The notes beneath the pieces were generated by a model. It saw nothing but the letters and a program-made list of their open reading frames with translations. It did no database searches and was not told the DNA's origin. Source: Acidobacteriota bacterium (GTDB taxonomy: Bacteria; Acidobacteriota; Blastocatellia; Pyrinomonadales; Pyrinomonadaceae). Taken from it: DNA of 62,676 bases. The position numbers were made by a program, and so were the translations under genes. Shown here piece after piece: positions 44,451 to 54,840 of the stretch (position 1 is its first letter; every line of letters begins with the position of its first letter). The stretch covers positions 1 through 62,676 of the forward strand of contig QHXN01000034.1 in the NCBI GenBank assembly GCA_003222975.1, read 5' to 3'.

Positions 44451-46115
44451 TTACTCAGTCTTCACTCCGCCCTCGCCGAAGTTGCGGAGCGCGTCGAGCA
44501 ACTCAACGGGGTCGTAGGGCGAGTCCACAGTGCGGCGCGCGCCCACCTCCTGCGCCTCGCGCCGGAGGTCTTCGCGCCCGGCGGGCAAGAGCATCAGCGC
44601 GGGCGGCGACGCGCTCGCGCCCGACTGCTTGGCGAGTCGCCGGAGCATCTCCGCGCCGTCCATGCCGTGCAGCTCGTAGTCAACGAGCAGCAGGTCGGGC
44701 CGGTCAATGCGCAGGAGGTTCAGCGCGTGGTGGCCGTCGAAGGCTGCGCGCACCTCGAAGCCTTCCGAGCGCAGCAGAAGATTGACCTGCGCCATGCGCG
44801 CCGCGTCCGAGACGACGAGCATCAGCCGTCGCAACTTGCCTCCCGCGCGCCTCCCGCCCGCCAGCGTTGCGGCGTCGGGCATCGCCGTCGCGCCCCTCCC
44901 GTCTCCCGCCTGCGCCTCAGTCTTCGACTCACTCATGCCGGTCACGTCTGAGCTTAACGGCGACTCCTTCCTGCGTTCCCTTGATTCGACGCGCGCAGCC
45001 CTCGCCGTCCTGCGGGCCGTCTCCGACGCCGCCAGTCGTCCCGTGCGCGAAGGCGACGGGGGGCGCGCGCCTTCGACACCGTAAACGAAGAGGCGCTCGT
45101 TTGAGTTCTCCCCGCGCCCGCGTTCGAGCGCGGCCTCGGCCTGCTCGACGAGTTGCTCGACCTCTGCGGCATCCGAGGGGAAGGACGAGAGGCCGACGAA
45201 GAGATCGCCGCCGGGGATTGCCGACAGGAACTCTTCGCGCAGGCTCGCGAGCGCCGAGCGCGCGGCCTCCGAGTCCGCGCCGGGCAGATAGACGAGCAGC
45301 GTCGCCGGCCCGTAGAAGGCCACCGCGTCAACTCTGCGCAGGTTGAGTTTCAGGAAGCCGTGCGCGGCTGCGAGAGTCCGTCCGGCGTTTGTGTCGGACT
45401 GAGTGCGTCCGCCATCGGCGGAGTCCGCGCCGCCGCGCGCCTCGACGAGTGCCAGCGTGCCCGTCAGTCCTTGCCGCGCGTCGGCGGCGACGGCGTCGAG
45501 GAGGAAGATGAAGTTGTCTATCTCGTCGCGCTGCTCAGGCCGGGCGGGCGCGCTGCGGCGGCCCGCCTCGACGCGCCAGAAGAGCGCTTCGAGGCGCGCG
45601 CGAATCTCCTCGCGCGGCGCGTCCTCGGCGAAGTAGTCGTCCGCGCCGACGCGCAGGGCCACGCTGCGCAGCGTCCGCTCGTCCGTGCGGAAGAGGAAGA
45701 CGACGGGCAGCGCGAAAGCCGCGGGCGCAGTTCGCAGGCGACGCGCGAGCGTGACCAGGCGGCCCTCGCCTCCGCGCGAGCCGAAGGCTATGAGGATGAC
45801 GGACGGCGCGTTCTCTTCGACGCGACGCGACGCCTCTTCGACGCCCGCGCGCTCGACCTCGAAGCCGATGGCCGCGAGACTTTCTCGCAACACCTCAGCG
45901 TTCGCCCCGTCGTCGGCGACGAGCAGGGCGCGGCGCGCGTCGGCCCGGCGGTCATCGGGCGTCGGACGTTCGTCAGGCGTCGAATGTTCGTCGGCGGCGG
46001 GTTCAGTCATCTTCGACCGTGCCTCGTCGTGCATCTCTGATGTCTTCGTCGTGCGGACGAACGGGCGCGACGGACATCCACACCGGGCGCGCGACTCGTC
46101 CTCCGTCTCAATCAT
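44451..46115 (-). CDS. Composite response regulator: pseudo-receiver, degenerate GGDEF-like, receiver
   Basis: 554 aa. A first receiver-like domain (about 62-180, RALLVADDGANAEVLRESLA) lacks the phospho-acceptor Asp (ILIAFGSRGG). A middle domain (about 200-345) resembles a GGDEF fold without the GGDEF motif. A Ser/Arg/Glu linker follows. The C-terminal receiver (about 432-545) keeps its Asp in DLLLVDYELHGMDG. Only the last receiver is likely phosphorylated. The first ATG overlaps TATGAT, which may be a -10 box, so translation may start at 46034 or 46010. Confidence 0.75.
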   Translation of the reverse strand: MIETEDESRARCGCPSRPFVRTTKTSEMHDEARSKMTEPAADEHSTPDERPTPDDRRADARRALLVADDGANAEVLRESLAAIGFEVERAGVEEASRRVEENAPSVILIAFGSRGGEGRLVTLARRLRTAPAAFALPVVFLFRTDERTLRSVALRVGADDYFAEDAPREEIRARLEALFWRVEAGRRSAPARPEQRDEIDNFIFLLDAVAADARQGLTGTLALVEARGGADSADGGRTQSDTNAGRTLAAAHGFLKLNLRRVDAVAFYGPATLLVYLPGADSEAARSALASLREEFLSAIPGGDLFVGLSSFPSDAAEVEQLVEQAEAALERGRGENSNERLFVYGVEGARPPSPSRTGRLAASETARRTARAARVESRERRKESPLSSDVTGMSESKTEAQAGDGRGATAMPDAATLAGGRRAGGKLRRLMLVVSDAARMAQVNLLLRSEGFEVRAAFDGHHALNLLRIDRPDLLLVDYELHGMDGAEMLRRLAKQSGASASPPALMLLPAGREDLRREAQEVGARRTVDSPYDPVELLDALRNFGEGGVKTE

Positions 46116-46219
46116 ACCGCGACAGCGCGCGTTGCCAACAGCGGAGGGCGCGGCCCAAAAGAAGAACGGGACGGCTCGGAGTCCGTCCCGTCACACTGTT
46201 CCTGGTTTCACAGCTTAGG

Positions 46220-47047
46220 TCACTGGCTGACGAGGTGCAGCTTGCCGTCGGGCGTGCGCACGGCGAAGACGCTCCGCTCGTAAACGAGCGGCGGCGGCTC
46301 GGCGGCCTTCAGCCTGGCGATCTGCGTGCGCGACACGCGCGGGGCCGTGCGCGCCGTCGAGGGGTCGCGCATCAACTCGTAGCGCTCGGAGATGCGGCGC
46401 ACGTACTCCTGCGTCTCGCTGTAAGGCGGCACGCGGTTGCCGTACCGCATCACCGCGCCCTCGCCCGCGTTGTAGCCCGCGAGCGCGAGCCGCACATCGC
46501 CGCCGAACGTGTCGAGCAGGAAGCGCACGTAGCGCGCGCCGCCCTCGATGTTCTGCCGCGGGTCGAAGATGTTCGAGACGCCGAAGCGCGCGGCGGTGCC
46601 CGGCATCAATTGCATCAGGCCGCGCGCGCCCTTGGGCGAGACGGCCATGCGCCTGAACGAAGACTCGCGGTGCATGATCGAGTAGAGCAGCAGCGGGTCA
46701 ACGCCGTTGCGCGTCCCCGACTCGGCGATGTACGAGTCAATCGCCGCGTCGCCCGTCGAAAAGCCGCCGAGCGACTTGGCTGTCGCCGCAGACGCCGCGG
46801 GCGCAGGCGGAGTGATGTTGGCGATGAGGCTGCCGGAGAAAGGCTGGGTGCCGGACGGGGCAGACGCCTCGACGATGCGCGCGGTCAGCTTCAGCTTCCT
46901 GTTCTGGGCGGCGGGCTTAGCCTTGGCGGGCGTCTGGACGCGCACGCCATCGCGCGTGTCGAAGTTGTCGAAGCGGTAGCTCTCCTGCGCGGAGGCGTCG
47001 AGCGAAATGAAGACGAAGAGGGCGAAGAGCAGGGGGATTTTTTTCAT
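46220..47047 (-). CDS. Periplasmic lytic transglycosylase (SLT domain)
   Basis: 275 aa from the ATG at 47047. Signal peptide [20 protein letters not shown]. The SLT domain (about 100-215) contains the catalytic Glu128 in [20 protein letters not shown], then [14 protein letters not shown] and [16 protein letters not shown], the standard family-1 motifs. It cleaves peptidoglycan glycan strands. The tail carries an additional repeat-like [19 protein letters not shown]. Confidence 0.92.
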   Translation of the reverse strand: MKKIPLLFALFVFISLDASAQESYRFDNFDTRDGVRVQTPAKAKPAAQNRKLKLTARIVEASAPSGTQPFSGSLIANITPPAPAASAATAKSLGGFSTGDAAIDSYIAESGTRNGVDPLLLYSIMHRESSFRRMAVSPKGARGLMQLMPGTAARFGVSNIFDPRQNIEGGARYVRFLLDTFGGDVRLALAGYNAGEGAVMRYGNRVPPYSETQEYVRRISERYELMRDPSTARTAPRVSRTQIARLKAAEPPPLVYERSVFAVRTPDGKLHLVSQ

Positions 47048-47417
47048 GTCGGTTGCCGGCACGGTTCGCGCGGCGTGCGCGTGCGTCCGTGCGTTCTCAA
47101 TGAGCCGGTGGGCGTGCTCGAAAAAGTTCGATTGAGGGCGTGGCATCCAGCCGGTTTCAAACGCGCCCGGTCGAGCGCTAAACCAGAATAACACAGCGGC
47201 CCGGTGTGTTCAACGACATTTACACAATTGTTTAACCACAATTATTTGGGAGTTTACCTTACCGTGAGATGGGTGGATGACAAATCCGGTGCATCCGTCA
47301 GGTGAATTGACAGGGCGTGTATGATAGAGACTCTTTCAGAGGGAAGCTTCACTGTCAACGGATTAACTCGTGCGCCGCCACCACCCGCCGGTGCAACTCA
47401 CGAAACAGGAGAACGCA

Positions 47418-47780
47418 ATGAAAAAACTGCTCATCGTGACGCTCGCGGCACTGCTCGCTCTCTCAGTCTCGGCAGCCGCGCAGAACGCCAACACATTCAC
47501 TACAGCCAGGAACGGCAACGCGAACGCCCAGAAGAAGCGCGGGCCGGTCTTCCGCGCCACCAAGGATCAGATCAAGCAGGCGCAGACGATTCTGAAGCAG
47601 CGGGGTCTCTACTCAGGTGATGCCACGGGCAAGTTAGATCAGCCGACGCGCGACGGGCTGAAGAAGTACCAGGGGGCCGAAGGCATTAAGGTCACGGGCA
47701 CGCTCAACGCCGCGACCTTGCAGAAGATGAGCATCGCGCTGACCGACAACCAGAAGGCTTGGGTCGCGGCACACGGCTAG
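47418..47780 (+). CDS. Exported peptidoglycan-binding (PG_binding_1) protein
   Basis: 120 aa with signal peptide MKKLLIVTLAALLALSVSAA and AGGAGA upstream of the ATG. The PG_binding_1 domain (about 45-105) reads QIKQAQTILKQRGLYSGDAT then DQPTRDGLKKYQ and VTGTLNAATLQKM. It probably anchors to peptidoglycan. The 370 bp upstream contain the divergent promoter region with the transglycosylase gene and no other gene. Confidence 0.88.
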   Translation: MKKLLIVTLAALLALSVSAAAQNANTFTTARNGNANAQKKRGPVFRATKDQIKQAQTILKQRGLYSGDATGKLDQPTRDGLKKYQGAEGIKVTGTLNAATLQKMSIALTDNQKAWVAAHG

Positions 47781-47835
47781 AGGACGCGGGGAATTCCTCC
47801 GGTCAGCGTTAGCTGATAAATCCTCTGAGAAAGAG

Positions 47836-47877
47836 CGAAAGGAGCGCGGAGTCTATGACGACTCCGCGCTCCTTTCG
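47836..47877. terminator. 18-bp perfect hairpin between convergent genes
   Basis: CGAAAGGAGCGCGGAGTC and GACTCCGCGCTCCTTTCG form an 18-bp perfect stem with loop TATGAC, placed between the PG-binding gene and alaS, which converge. It most likely ends transcription from both sides. Confidence 0.8.
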
Positions 47878-47899
47878 TCCTTTCGCGGCCTTTTAAACT

Positions 47900-50599
47900 T
47901 CAGGCCGACGCGCCCTGCTCCGTGAGCAGGCGTTCGACGACCTGGTAGCTCGCCTCCAAAGCCTCACTCAGTTTCTGCGGCTCTGGGCCGCCGCCTTCGG
48001 CCATGTCCGGCTTGCCGCCGCCGCGACCGCCGATGATGGGCGCGAGCTGTTTGATGACTTGGCCCGCGGGAACGCGCTTCGCCAAATCGGTCGAGGTGCG
48101 GACAATGAGCGAAGCCTTGCCGTCGGCGCGGCGGCCCAGGATGACGACGCCCGACTTGATCTGCGCGAGCAGAGTGTCCGAGAGTTGCCGGAGCGCCTGG
48201 GCGTCCAGGTCGCTCGCCTCGCGCGCGAGCACGCGGACGCCGCCGGCGACCTCACGCGTCTCCACGCCGCCCACAGCCTCCGCGCCCGCGCCGAGCGCGA
48301 GCTTCAGACGCAGCTCGTCGGCCTCGCGCCGAGCCTTCTTCAACTCCTCCTGAAGCTTTAAGACGGCGGCGGGGATGTCGCCGCGCGTCGCGCGAAGCTC
48401 GCCGGAAATCTGATCAACGAGCGCCTCGGTCTCCTGGAAGCGCAGGAAGGCGTCGCGGCCCGTGACGGCGCGGATGCGTCGCGTGCCCGAAGCGATGGAC
48501 TCGTCGCTCGTGATCTTAAACAGCCCGATGTCGCCGGTGGCGCGGACGTGCGTGCCGCCGCACAGCTCTTTCGAGAAGACGCCCTCCGCGCCGGGCACGC
48601 TCAAGACGCGCACGCGCTCGGCGTACTTCTCGCCGAAGAGCGCCATCGCGCCCGTCTGCATCGCCTCGTCGAGCGAGAGGATGTCGGTCTGCACGCGCTC
48701 GTTCCGAAGGATGTGGTAGTTAACCAGCCGCTCGATCTCGGCGATCTCCTCGCGTGTCAGCGGCTGGTAGTGCGTGAAGTCGAAGCGCAAATAGTTCGGC
48801 GCGACGACCGATCCGCCCTGCTTGACGTGCGAGCCGAGGACTTCGCGCAGCGCCGCGTGCATCAGGTGCGTCGCCGTGTGGTTGCGCCGCGTCGCGTCGC
48901 GCTTCTCAACGTCAACTATCGCGCTCACGGGGTCGAACACGCGCAGGTTTCCGCGGTCAACTTTCACGCGGTGAACGACGAGGCCGCCGACGGGCGCGGG
49001 CGGCGTGTCGAGGACGACGGCATGCGCCGCGCCCGTGATGAGCACGCCGGTGTCGCCGACCTGACCGCCGGACTCGGCGTAGAAGGGCGTGCGGTCGAAG
49101 ACGACCTCGCCCTCCTCGCCCTCGCGCAATTCATCCACTTCCTCGTCACCGCGCACGAGTGCCATGATGCGCGCGTCATCCGTGCGCGTCTCTTCGTAGC
49201 CGGTGAACTCCGTCGGCCCGACGCGCTCTGCGATGGTTGAGTAACGGCCTTTTATAACTTTGGCGCTGACTGTAGCGTTACCGCGTGCAGAGGCCACAAC
49301 CTGAATCTCGCGCAGCGCCGCGTCGAATTGTTCGTTGAACTCCGCCTCATCAATTTTGAAGCCGCGCTCTTCGAGGCCGACGCGGATGAGGTCGCGCGGC
49401 GTGCCGTAGGTGTCGTAGAGGCGTGCGAGTTCTTTGTAGTTTGGCATCGCGCCTTCGGGCGTCGAGGCGAAGAGGGCTTCGAGCTTTTGCAGGCCCGTGG
49501 TGAGCGTCGAGCCGAAGCGCTCCTCTTCGAGTCTGACCATGCGCTCGATGAAGTCGCGCGAGGCTTCGAGTTCGGGGTAAGCTTCGCGCATCAGGTTAAC
49601 GACGAAGCCTGTGACTTTGTGGAAGAACAGGTCATCAAGTTGAAGCGCGTTGCGACCGTGGTAGATGGCGCGGCGCATGATCTTCCGAATGACGTAGTTG
49701 CGCCCTTCGTTGCCGGGGAGGATGTTGTCGGCGATTGCGAAGGCCGTGGCGCGCGCGTGGTCGGTGATGACGCGCATGGCGTGGCCCTCTTTGGTGTCAG
49801 GCTCGTAGTGGCAGTCGGCGAGTTGCGCGACGAAGTCAACGATGGGACGGAGCAGGTCAGTCTCATAGTTGTTCGGCGCGTGTTGCAGCGCAGCCGTCAC
49901 GCGTTCGAGTCCCGCGCCCGTGTCAACCGAGGGTTTGGGGAGTGGCGTGAGGTTGCCTTCGGCGTCGCGGTCGTACTGCATGAAGACGAGATTCCAGATT
50001 TCGACCGTCGGGCTGCCGTCCCTGTTCACGTATTCGGGGCGGTTGTACTCCGGGTCTTCGGGGTTCTCGCCGCCGTAGTAGTGAATCTCGCTGCAAGGGC
50101 CGCAGGGGCCTGTGTCGCCCATCTGCCAGAAGTTGTCCTTCGCGCCGAAGCGGAGCACGCGCTCGCGCGGCACGCCGGCCTCGACCCACAGTTCCGCGGC
50201 CTCGTCGTCGGTCTCGAAGACAGTGAACCAGAGGCGTTCGAGCGGAATCTTGTACTCTCCGAGCAGCAGTTCGAGCGCATAGCGGATGGCGTCGCGCTTG
50301 AAGTAGTCGCCGAAGGAGAAGTTGCCGAGCATCTCGAAGAAGGTGTGGTGCGTGGCGTCGCCCACGTCGTCGAGGTCGTTGTGCTTGCCGCCAGCGCGCA
50401 GGCACTTCTGCGAAGAGGTGGCGCGGGCGTAGTCGCGCTTCTCCACGCCCAGAAAAACGTCCTTGAACTGGTTCATGCCCGCGTTGGCGAACAGAAGAGT
50501 CGGGTCGTTTGAGGGCAGCAGCGGGCTGGAGGGCACGCGGCGGTGGCCCTGCTTCTCGAAGTAGCTCAGAAACTTTTCGCGGATTTCGTTGCCTGTCAT
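47900..50599 (-). CDS. alaS: Alanyl-tRNA synthetase
   Basis: 899 aa from the ATG at 50599 (MTGNEIREKFLSYFEKQGH). The class II catalytic core has HHTFFEMLGNFSFGDYFK and the GAG/GLERV motif. The editing domain carries HTATHLMHAAL and CGGTHVRATGDIGLFKI, the zinc/editing residues that clear Ser- and Gly-tRNA-Ala. The C-Ala dimerisation domain ends with GGRGGGKPDMAEGGG. The usual length is 870-900. The start follows a heptamer array and has no ribosome-binding site. Confidence 0.98.
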   Translation of the reverse strand: MTGNEIREKFLSYFEKQGHRRVPSSPLLPSNDPTLLFANAGMNQFKDVFLGVEKRDYARATSSQKCLRAGGKHNDLDDVGDATHHTFFEMLGNFSFGDYFKRDAIRYALELLLGEYKIPLERLWFTVFETDDEAAELWVEAGVPRERVLRFGAKDNFWQMGDTGPCGPCSEIHYYGGENPEDPEYNRPEYVNRDGSPTVEIWNLVFMQYDRDAEGNLTPLPKPSVDTGAGLERVTAALQHAPNNYETDLLRPIVDFVAQLADCHYEPDTKEGHAMRVITDHARATAFAIADNILPGNEGRNYVIRKIMRRAIYHGRNALQLDDLFFHKVTGFVVNLMREAYPELEASRDFIERMVRLEEERFGSTLTTGLQKLEALFASTPEGAMPNYKELARLYDTYGTPRDLIRVGLEERGFKIDEAEFNEQFDAALREIQVVASARGNATVSAKVIKGRYSTIAERVGPTEFTGYEETRTDDARIMALVRGDEEVDELREGEEGEVVFDRTPFYAESGGQVGDTGVLITGAAHAVVLDTPPAPVGGLVVHRVKVDRGNLRVFDPVSAIVDVEKRDATRRNHTATHLMHAALREVLGSHVKQGGSVVAPNYLRFDFTHYQPLTREEIAEIERLVNYHILRNERVQTDILSLDEAMQTGAMALFGEKYAERVRVLSVPGAEGVFSKELCGGTHVRATGDIGLFKITSDESIASGTRRIRAVTGRDAFLRFQETEALVDQISGELRATRGDIPAAVLKLQEELKKARREADELRLKLALGAGAEAVGGVETREVAGGVRVLAREASDLDAQALRQLSDTLLAQIKSGVVILGRRADGKASLIVRTSTDLAKRVPAGQVIKQLAPIIGGRGGGKPDMAEGGGPEPQKLSEALEASYQVVERLLTEQGASA

Positions 50600-50603
50600 A
50601 AAT

Positions 50604-50689
50604 AGCACTCAGCAGTCAGCATTCGGCTATCAGCAAAAAGAGCCGCCGGACAGTTTAAGCTGACTGCTGACGGCTGACTACTGATAGCT
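50604..50689. repeat. Inverted heptamer array (CAGCACT/CAGCAGT type)
   Basis: Left arm 50604-50634 has CAGCAGT, CAGCATT, CGGCTAT, CAGC. Right arm 50659-50689 is its inverted match (GACTGCT, GACGGCT, GACTACT, GATAGCT). It lies between recX and alaS and begins four bases from the alaS start. Confidence 0.87.
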
Positions 50690-50751
50690 CATAGAAAGTT
50701 TAGCACGCGGGAGACGGGCGGGCGAAGCAGACACGACGAACGCGCGGGGGC

Positions 50752-51315
50752 TTACTCGTCTTCGTCAGCGTCGGCGGCTGACGCCTCGCGCACCTTGCGT
50801 ATGATGAGGTCGTAGGAGAAGCCGAGGCGGAGCAGGTGGTCGTAGAGACTCTTCGTCTCCCGCCGCGTCGCGGGCCGACCGCGCAGGCGCACGCGCTTCT
50901 CGATGGCGCGCGCGATGAGTTCCTCTTCGGGCGTCTCCTGATAGACGAGTTCGAGCGCGGCGTCGGCAGTCTCCTTCGAGACCTTCTTCGTCTTGAGGTC
51001 GCGCGCGAGCCGCTGGCGTCCCACCGGCTTCTGGCGCACGCGGTAGGAGGCGAAGCCGAAGGCGAAGCGCTCGTCGTCGAGATAGCCGTACTCCTTGAGC
51101 TTCGCAAGGGCGTAGTCCGCCGCCGCCTCGTCCGCCCACTCCTTTTCGAGCAGGCGCTCGCGCAGCTCCGCGACCGAGCGCGGCTTCGCGGCGAGCAGCT
51201 TGACGGCGCGTTGCAGAGTCCGCTCGCGCGCCTTCTCAGGGTCGAGCGGGCGTCGCGGTCGCTCCTCTTCGCCCTCGCGCCTCTCTTTGAACTTACGTTG
51301 TCTCGCTCTTCGCAT
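50752..51315 (-). CDS. recX: Regulatory protein RecX
   Basis: 187 aa. After a basic N-terminus, the RecX three-helix repeats: ARERTLQRAVKLLAAKPRSV, AELRERLLEKEWADEAAADY, LKEYGYLDDERFAFGFASYR and VGRQRLARDLKTKKVSKETA. RecX binds RecA filaments and limits recombination. recA is not in the window; the gene lies just upstream of alaS on the same strand, a common recA-recX-alaS order in which recA is missing here. The acidic tail DADEDE is unremarkable. Confidence 0.88.
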   Translation of the reverse strand: MRRARQRKFKERREGEEERPRRPLDPEKARERTLQRAVKLLAAKPRSVAELRERLLEKEWADEAAADYALAKLKEYGYLDDERFAFGFASYRVRQKPVGRQRLARDLKTKKVSKETADAALELVYQETPEEELIARAIEKRVRLRGRPATRRETKSLYDHLLRLGFSYDLIIRKVREASAADADEDE

Positions 51316-51361
51316 CGCTCGAAGATACTCTAACGCGCCCGTCTCGCGGCGGGCAAATTCT

Positions 51362-51447
51362 TAAACGCGAAGGGCGTGAAGAATCCTCAAAGGACGCAGA
51401 GAAAAACTTTGCGGCCTTTGCGTTTCCTCCTTCGCACCCTTTGCGGT
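51362..51447. repeat. Inverted repeat array of CTTTGCG/CAAAGGA units
   Basis: Left part has GCGAAGG/GCGTGAAG/CTCAAAGGACGCAG; right part has CTTTGCG, GCCTTTGCG, CCTTCGCA, CCTTTGCG in inverted sense. It lies between the divergent recX and truB genes, so it belongs to the same class of gene-border element, with looser periodicity. Confidence 0.65.
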
Positions 51448-51500
51448 TAATCTTTTCTTCAGGCAAAACACGCGGCTTCAAAGTTACGGGCGAACTTTTC

Positions 51501-52457
51501 ATGGATGGACTCTTAATCATTGACAAGCCCGCCGGCTGGACTTCGCACGACGTTGTCGCGCGCGCCCGCCGCCTCTTGAAAGAGAAGCGCGTCGGGCACA
51601 CGGGCACGCTCGACCCTTTCGCGACGGGCGTGCTCGTGTTGCTCGTCGGTCGCGCGACGCGGCTCGCGCAGTTCCTCGCGGGCGCGGAGAAGGAGTACGA
51701 GGCGACGGTGCGCCTCGGCTACGCCACGACCACGGGCGACCTGACGGGCGCGCGGCGCGAGGGCGTGAACGACGCCGAGGGAATGAACGCGGGCGCGGGC
51801 GTCTGCGCGGCCCTCGGACGAGAGCAGGTCGAGGCGGCGCTCGCATCTTTGCGCGGCGAGATCGAGCAGGTTCCGCCGATGTACTCGGCGAAGAAGGTCG
51901 GCGGGAAAAAACTCTACGAGCTGGCCCGGCGCGGCGAGGAGATCGAGCGCGAGGCCGTGCGCGTCCGCGTCGTCGAGTTCGAGGTCGTCGCCGAAGAGGG
52001 CGGCACTTTTTTAAAGCGCAACGAGGACGGGACGTGCGACGTGCGCGCCCGCGTCGTCTGCTCGGCGGGGACTTACGTGCGCGCGCTGGCCGAAAGTTTA
52101 GGCGAGCGCCTGGGCACGGGCGCGCACCTCGCGGCGCTCAGGCGCACGCGCGCCGGCCTGTTCCGCGTCAACGAAGCCGTCACGCCGGACGAGTTACAAA
52201 GGCTTGTCGAAGGCGGCGGCGCGGGCGACATTCTGATCCCGTTGGAAGCGGCGCTCCCTCACTTGCCCACGGCGCATCTAACGAATGATGAGGCGCGTAG
52301 GGTGCGCCACGGCGCTGGCATACGCGCGGAAGGCCCGCGCGAGTGGGAAGACGGCGGCCACGTCCTGATGCTCGACGTGCGGGGCCGCCTGCTCGCGGTC
52401 GGAGTTTACGACGCGGCGCGCGGGCTGTTGCAGCCGCGCGTCATGCTCGCGGTCTGA
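51501..52457 (+). CDS. truB: tRNA pseudouridine-55 synthase TruB
   Basis: 318 aa from the ATG at 51501. MDGLLIIDKPAGWTSHDVVA and KRVGHTGTLDPFATGVLVLL carry the catalytic Asp38. Later blocks AGAEKEYEATVRLGYATTT, QVPPMYSAKKVGGKKLYELA and VCSAGTYVRALAESLG match TruB. It makes pseudouridine 55 in the tRNA T-loop. A C-terminal PUA-like domain covers about residues 245-318. Confidence 0.96.
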   Translation: MDGLLIIDKPAGWTSHDVVARARRLLKEKRVGHTGTLDPFATGVLVLLVGRATRLAQFLAGAEKEYEATVRLGYATTTGDLTGARREGVNDAEGMNAGAGVCAALGREQVEAALASLRGEIEQVPPMYSAKKVGGKKLYELARRGEEIEREAVRVRVVEFEVVAEEGGTFLKRNEDGTCDVRARVVCSAGTYVRALAESLGERLGTGAHLAALRRTRAGLFRVNEAVTPDELQRLVEGGGAGDILIPLEAALPHLPTAHLTNDEARRVRHGAGIRAEGPREWEDGGHVLMLDVRGRLLAVGVYDAARGLLQPRVMLAV

Positions 52458-52466
52458 AAATAAGTG

Positions 52467-52498
52467 TTGACTGACGCGGGCGAGTGCTGTGTTATACT
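52467..52498 (+). promoter_or_regulatory. Candidate prkA promoter
   Basis: An extended -10 (TGTTATACT, TATACT at 52493-52498) lies at the end of truB-prkA intergenic DNA. TTGACT at 52467-52472 is 20 bp upstream, too far for ideal spacing, so the extended -10 may suffice. It would transcribe the small basic ORF and prkA. Confidence 0.5.
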
Positions 52499-52509
52499 TG
52501 AAGGCAACA

Positions 52510-52713
52510 ATGGGTCGCCGAAAACGTCTCGGCCCGGGCGGGCGGAAGCTGACCGGTCGCCACCTTTCCCGTTTTGAAAAATCGTTCGTCGGAGAGTTGG
52601 AAGAGTCTCGACGGCGCGGCGAGCGCGACACGCGCGAGCGCCCTGCACACGCATCGAGGCCGTTCCTCAAGGCGACCGGGCCAGGCTGCGCTGCGGCGGC
52701 TCGCGGTCGTTAA
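52510..52713 (+). CDS. Possible small basic protein in the prkA leader
   Basis: 67 codons from an ATG with AAGG upstream (MGRRKRLGPGGRKLTGRHLS...). It is very rich in Arg/Lys and Gly and has no recognisable family. It starts about 12 bp after the putative promoter and ends 73 bp before prkA. It may be a leader peptide, a real small protein, or chance. Confidence 0.3.
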   Translation: MGRRKRLGPGGRKLTGRHLSRFEKSFVGELEESRRRGERDTRERPAHASRPFLKATGPGCAAAARGR

Positions 52714-52785
52714 GATTTTATTGAGGGCGTGACTCCACACGCCGTCCTAAACGCGCGAAGCCGGCAAGAGGTTTACATAAAGGCT

Positions 52786-54720
<1,935 letters not shown>

Positions 54721-54772
54721 CCGTGCGCGGGCGCACGTGCCGATCCGACGAGGAAGAGGCAGTTAACAATTT

Positions 54773-54803
54773 CGCCCGCGCTTCGAGAACTGAGGCGCGG
54801 GCG
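54773..54803 (+). terminator. Hairpin between prkA and yeaH
   Basis: CGCCCGCGC and GCGCGGGCG form a perfect 9-bp stem with a 13-nt loop in the 120-bp gap. It is followed by TTCTGCTT, a poor T-run. It may attenuate or process the prkA-yeaH transcript. Confidence 0.5.
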
Positions 54804-54840
54804 TTCTGCTTAACGCGGAAGCAAGCGTTTGAAGTGAGCA

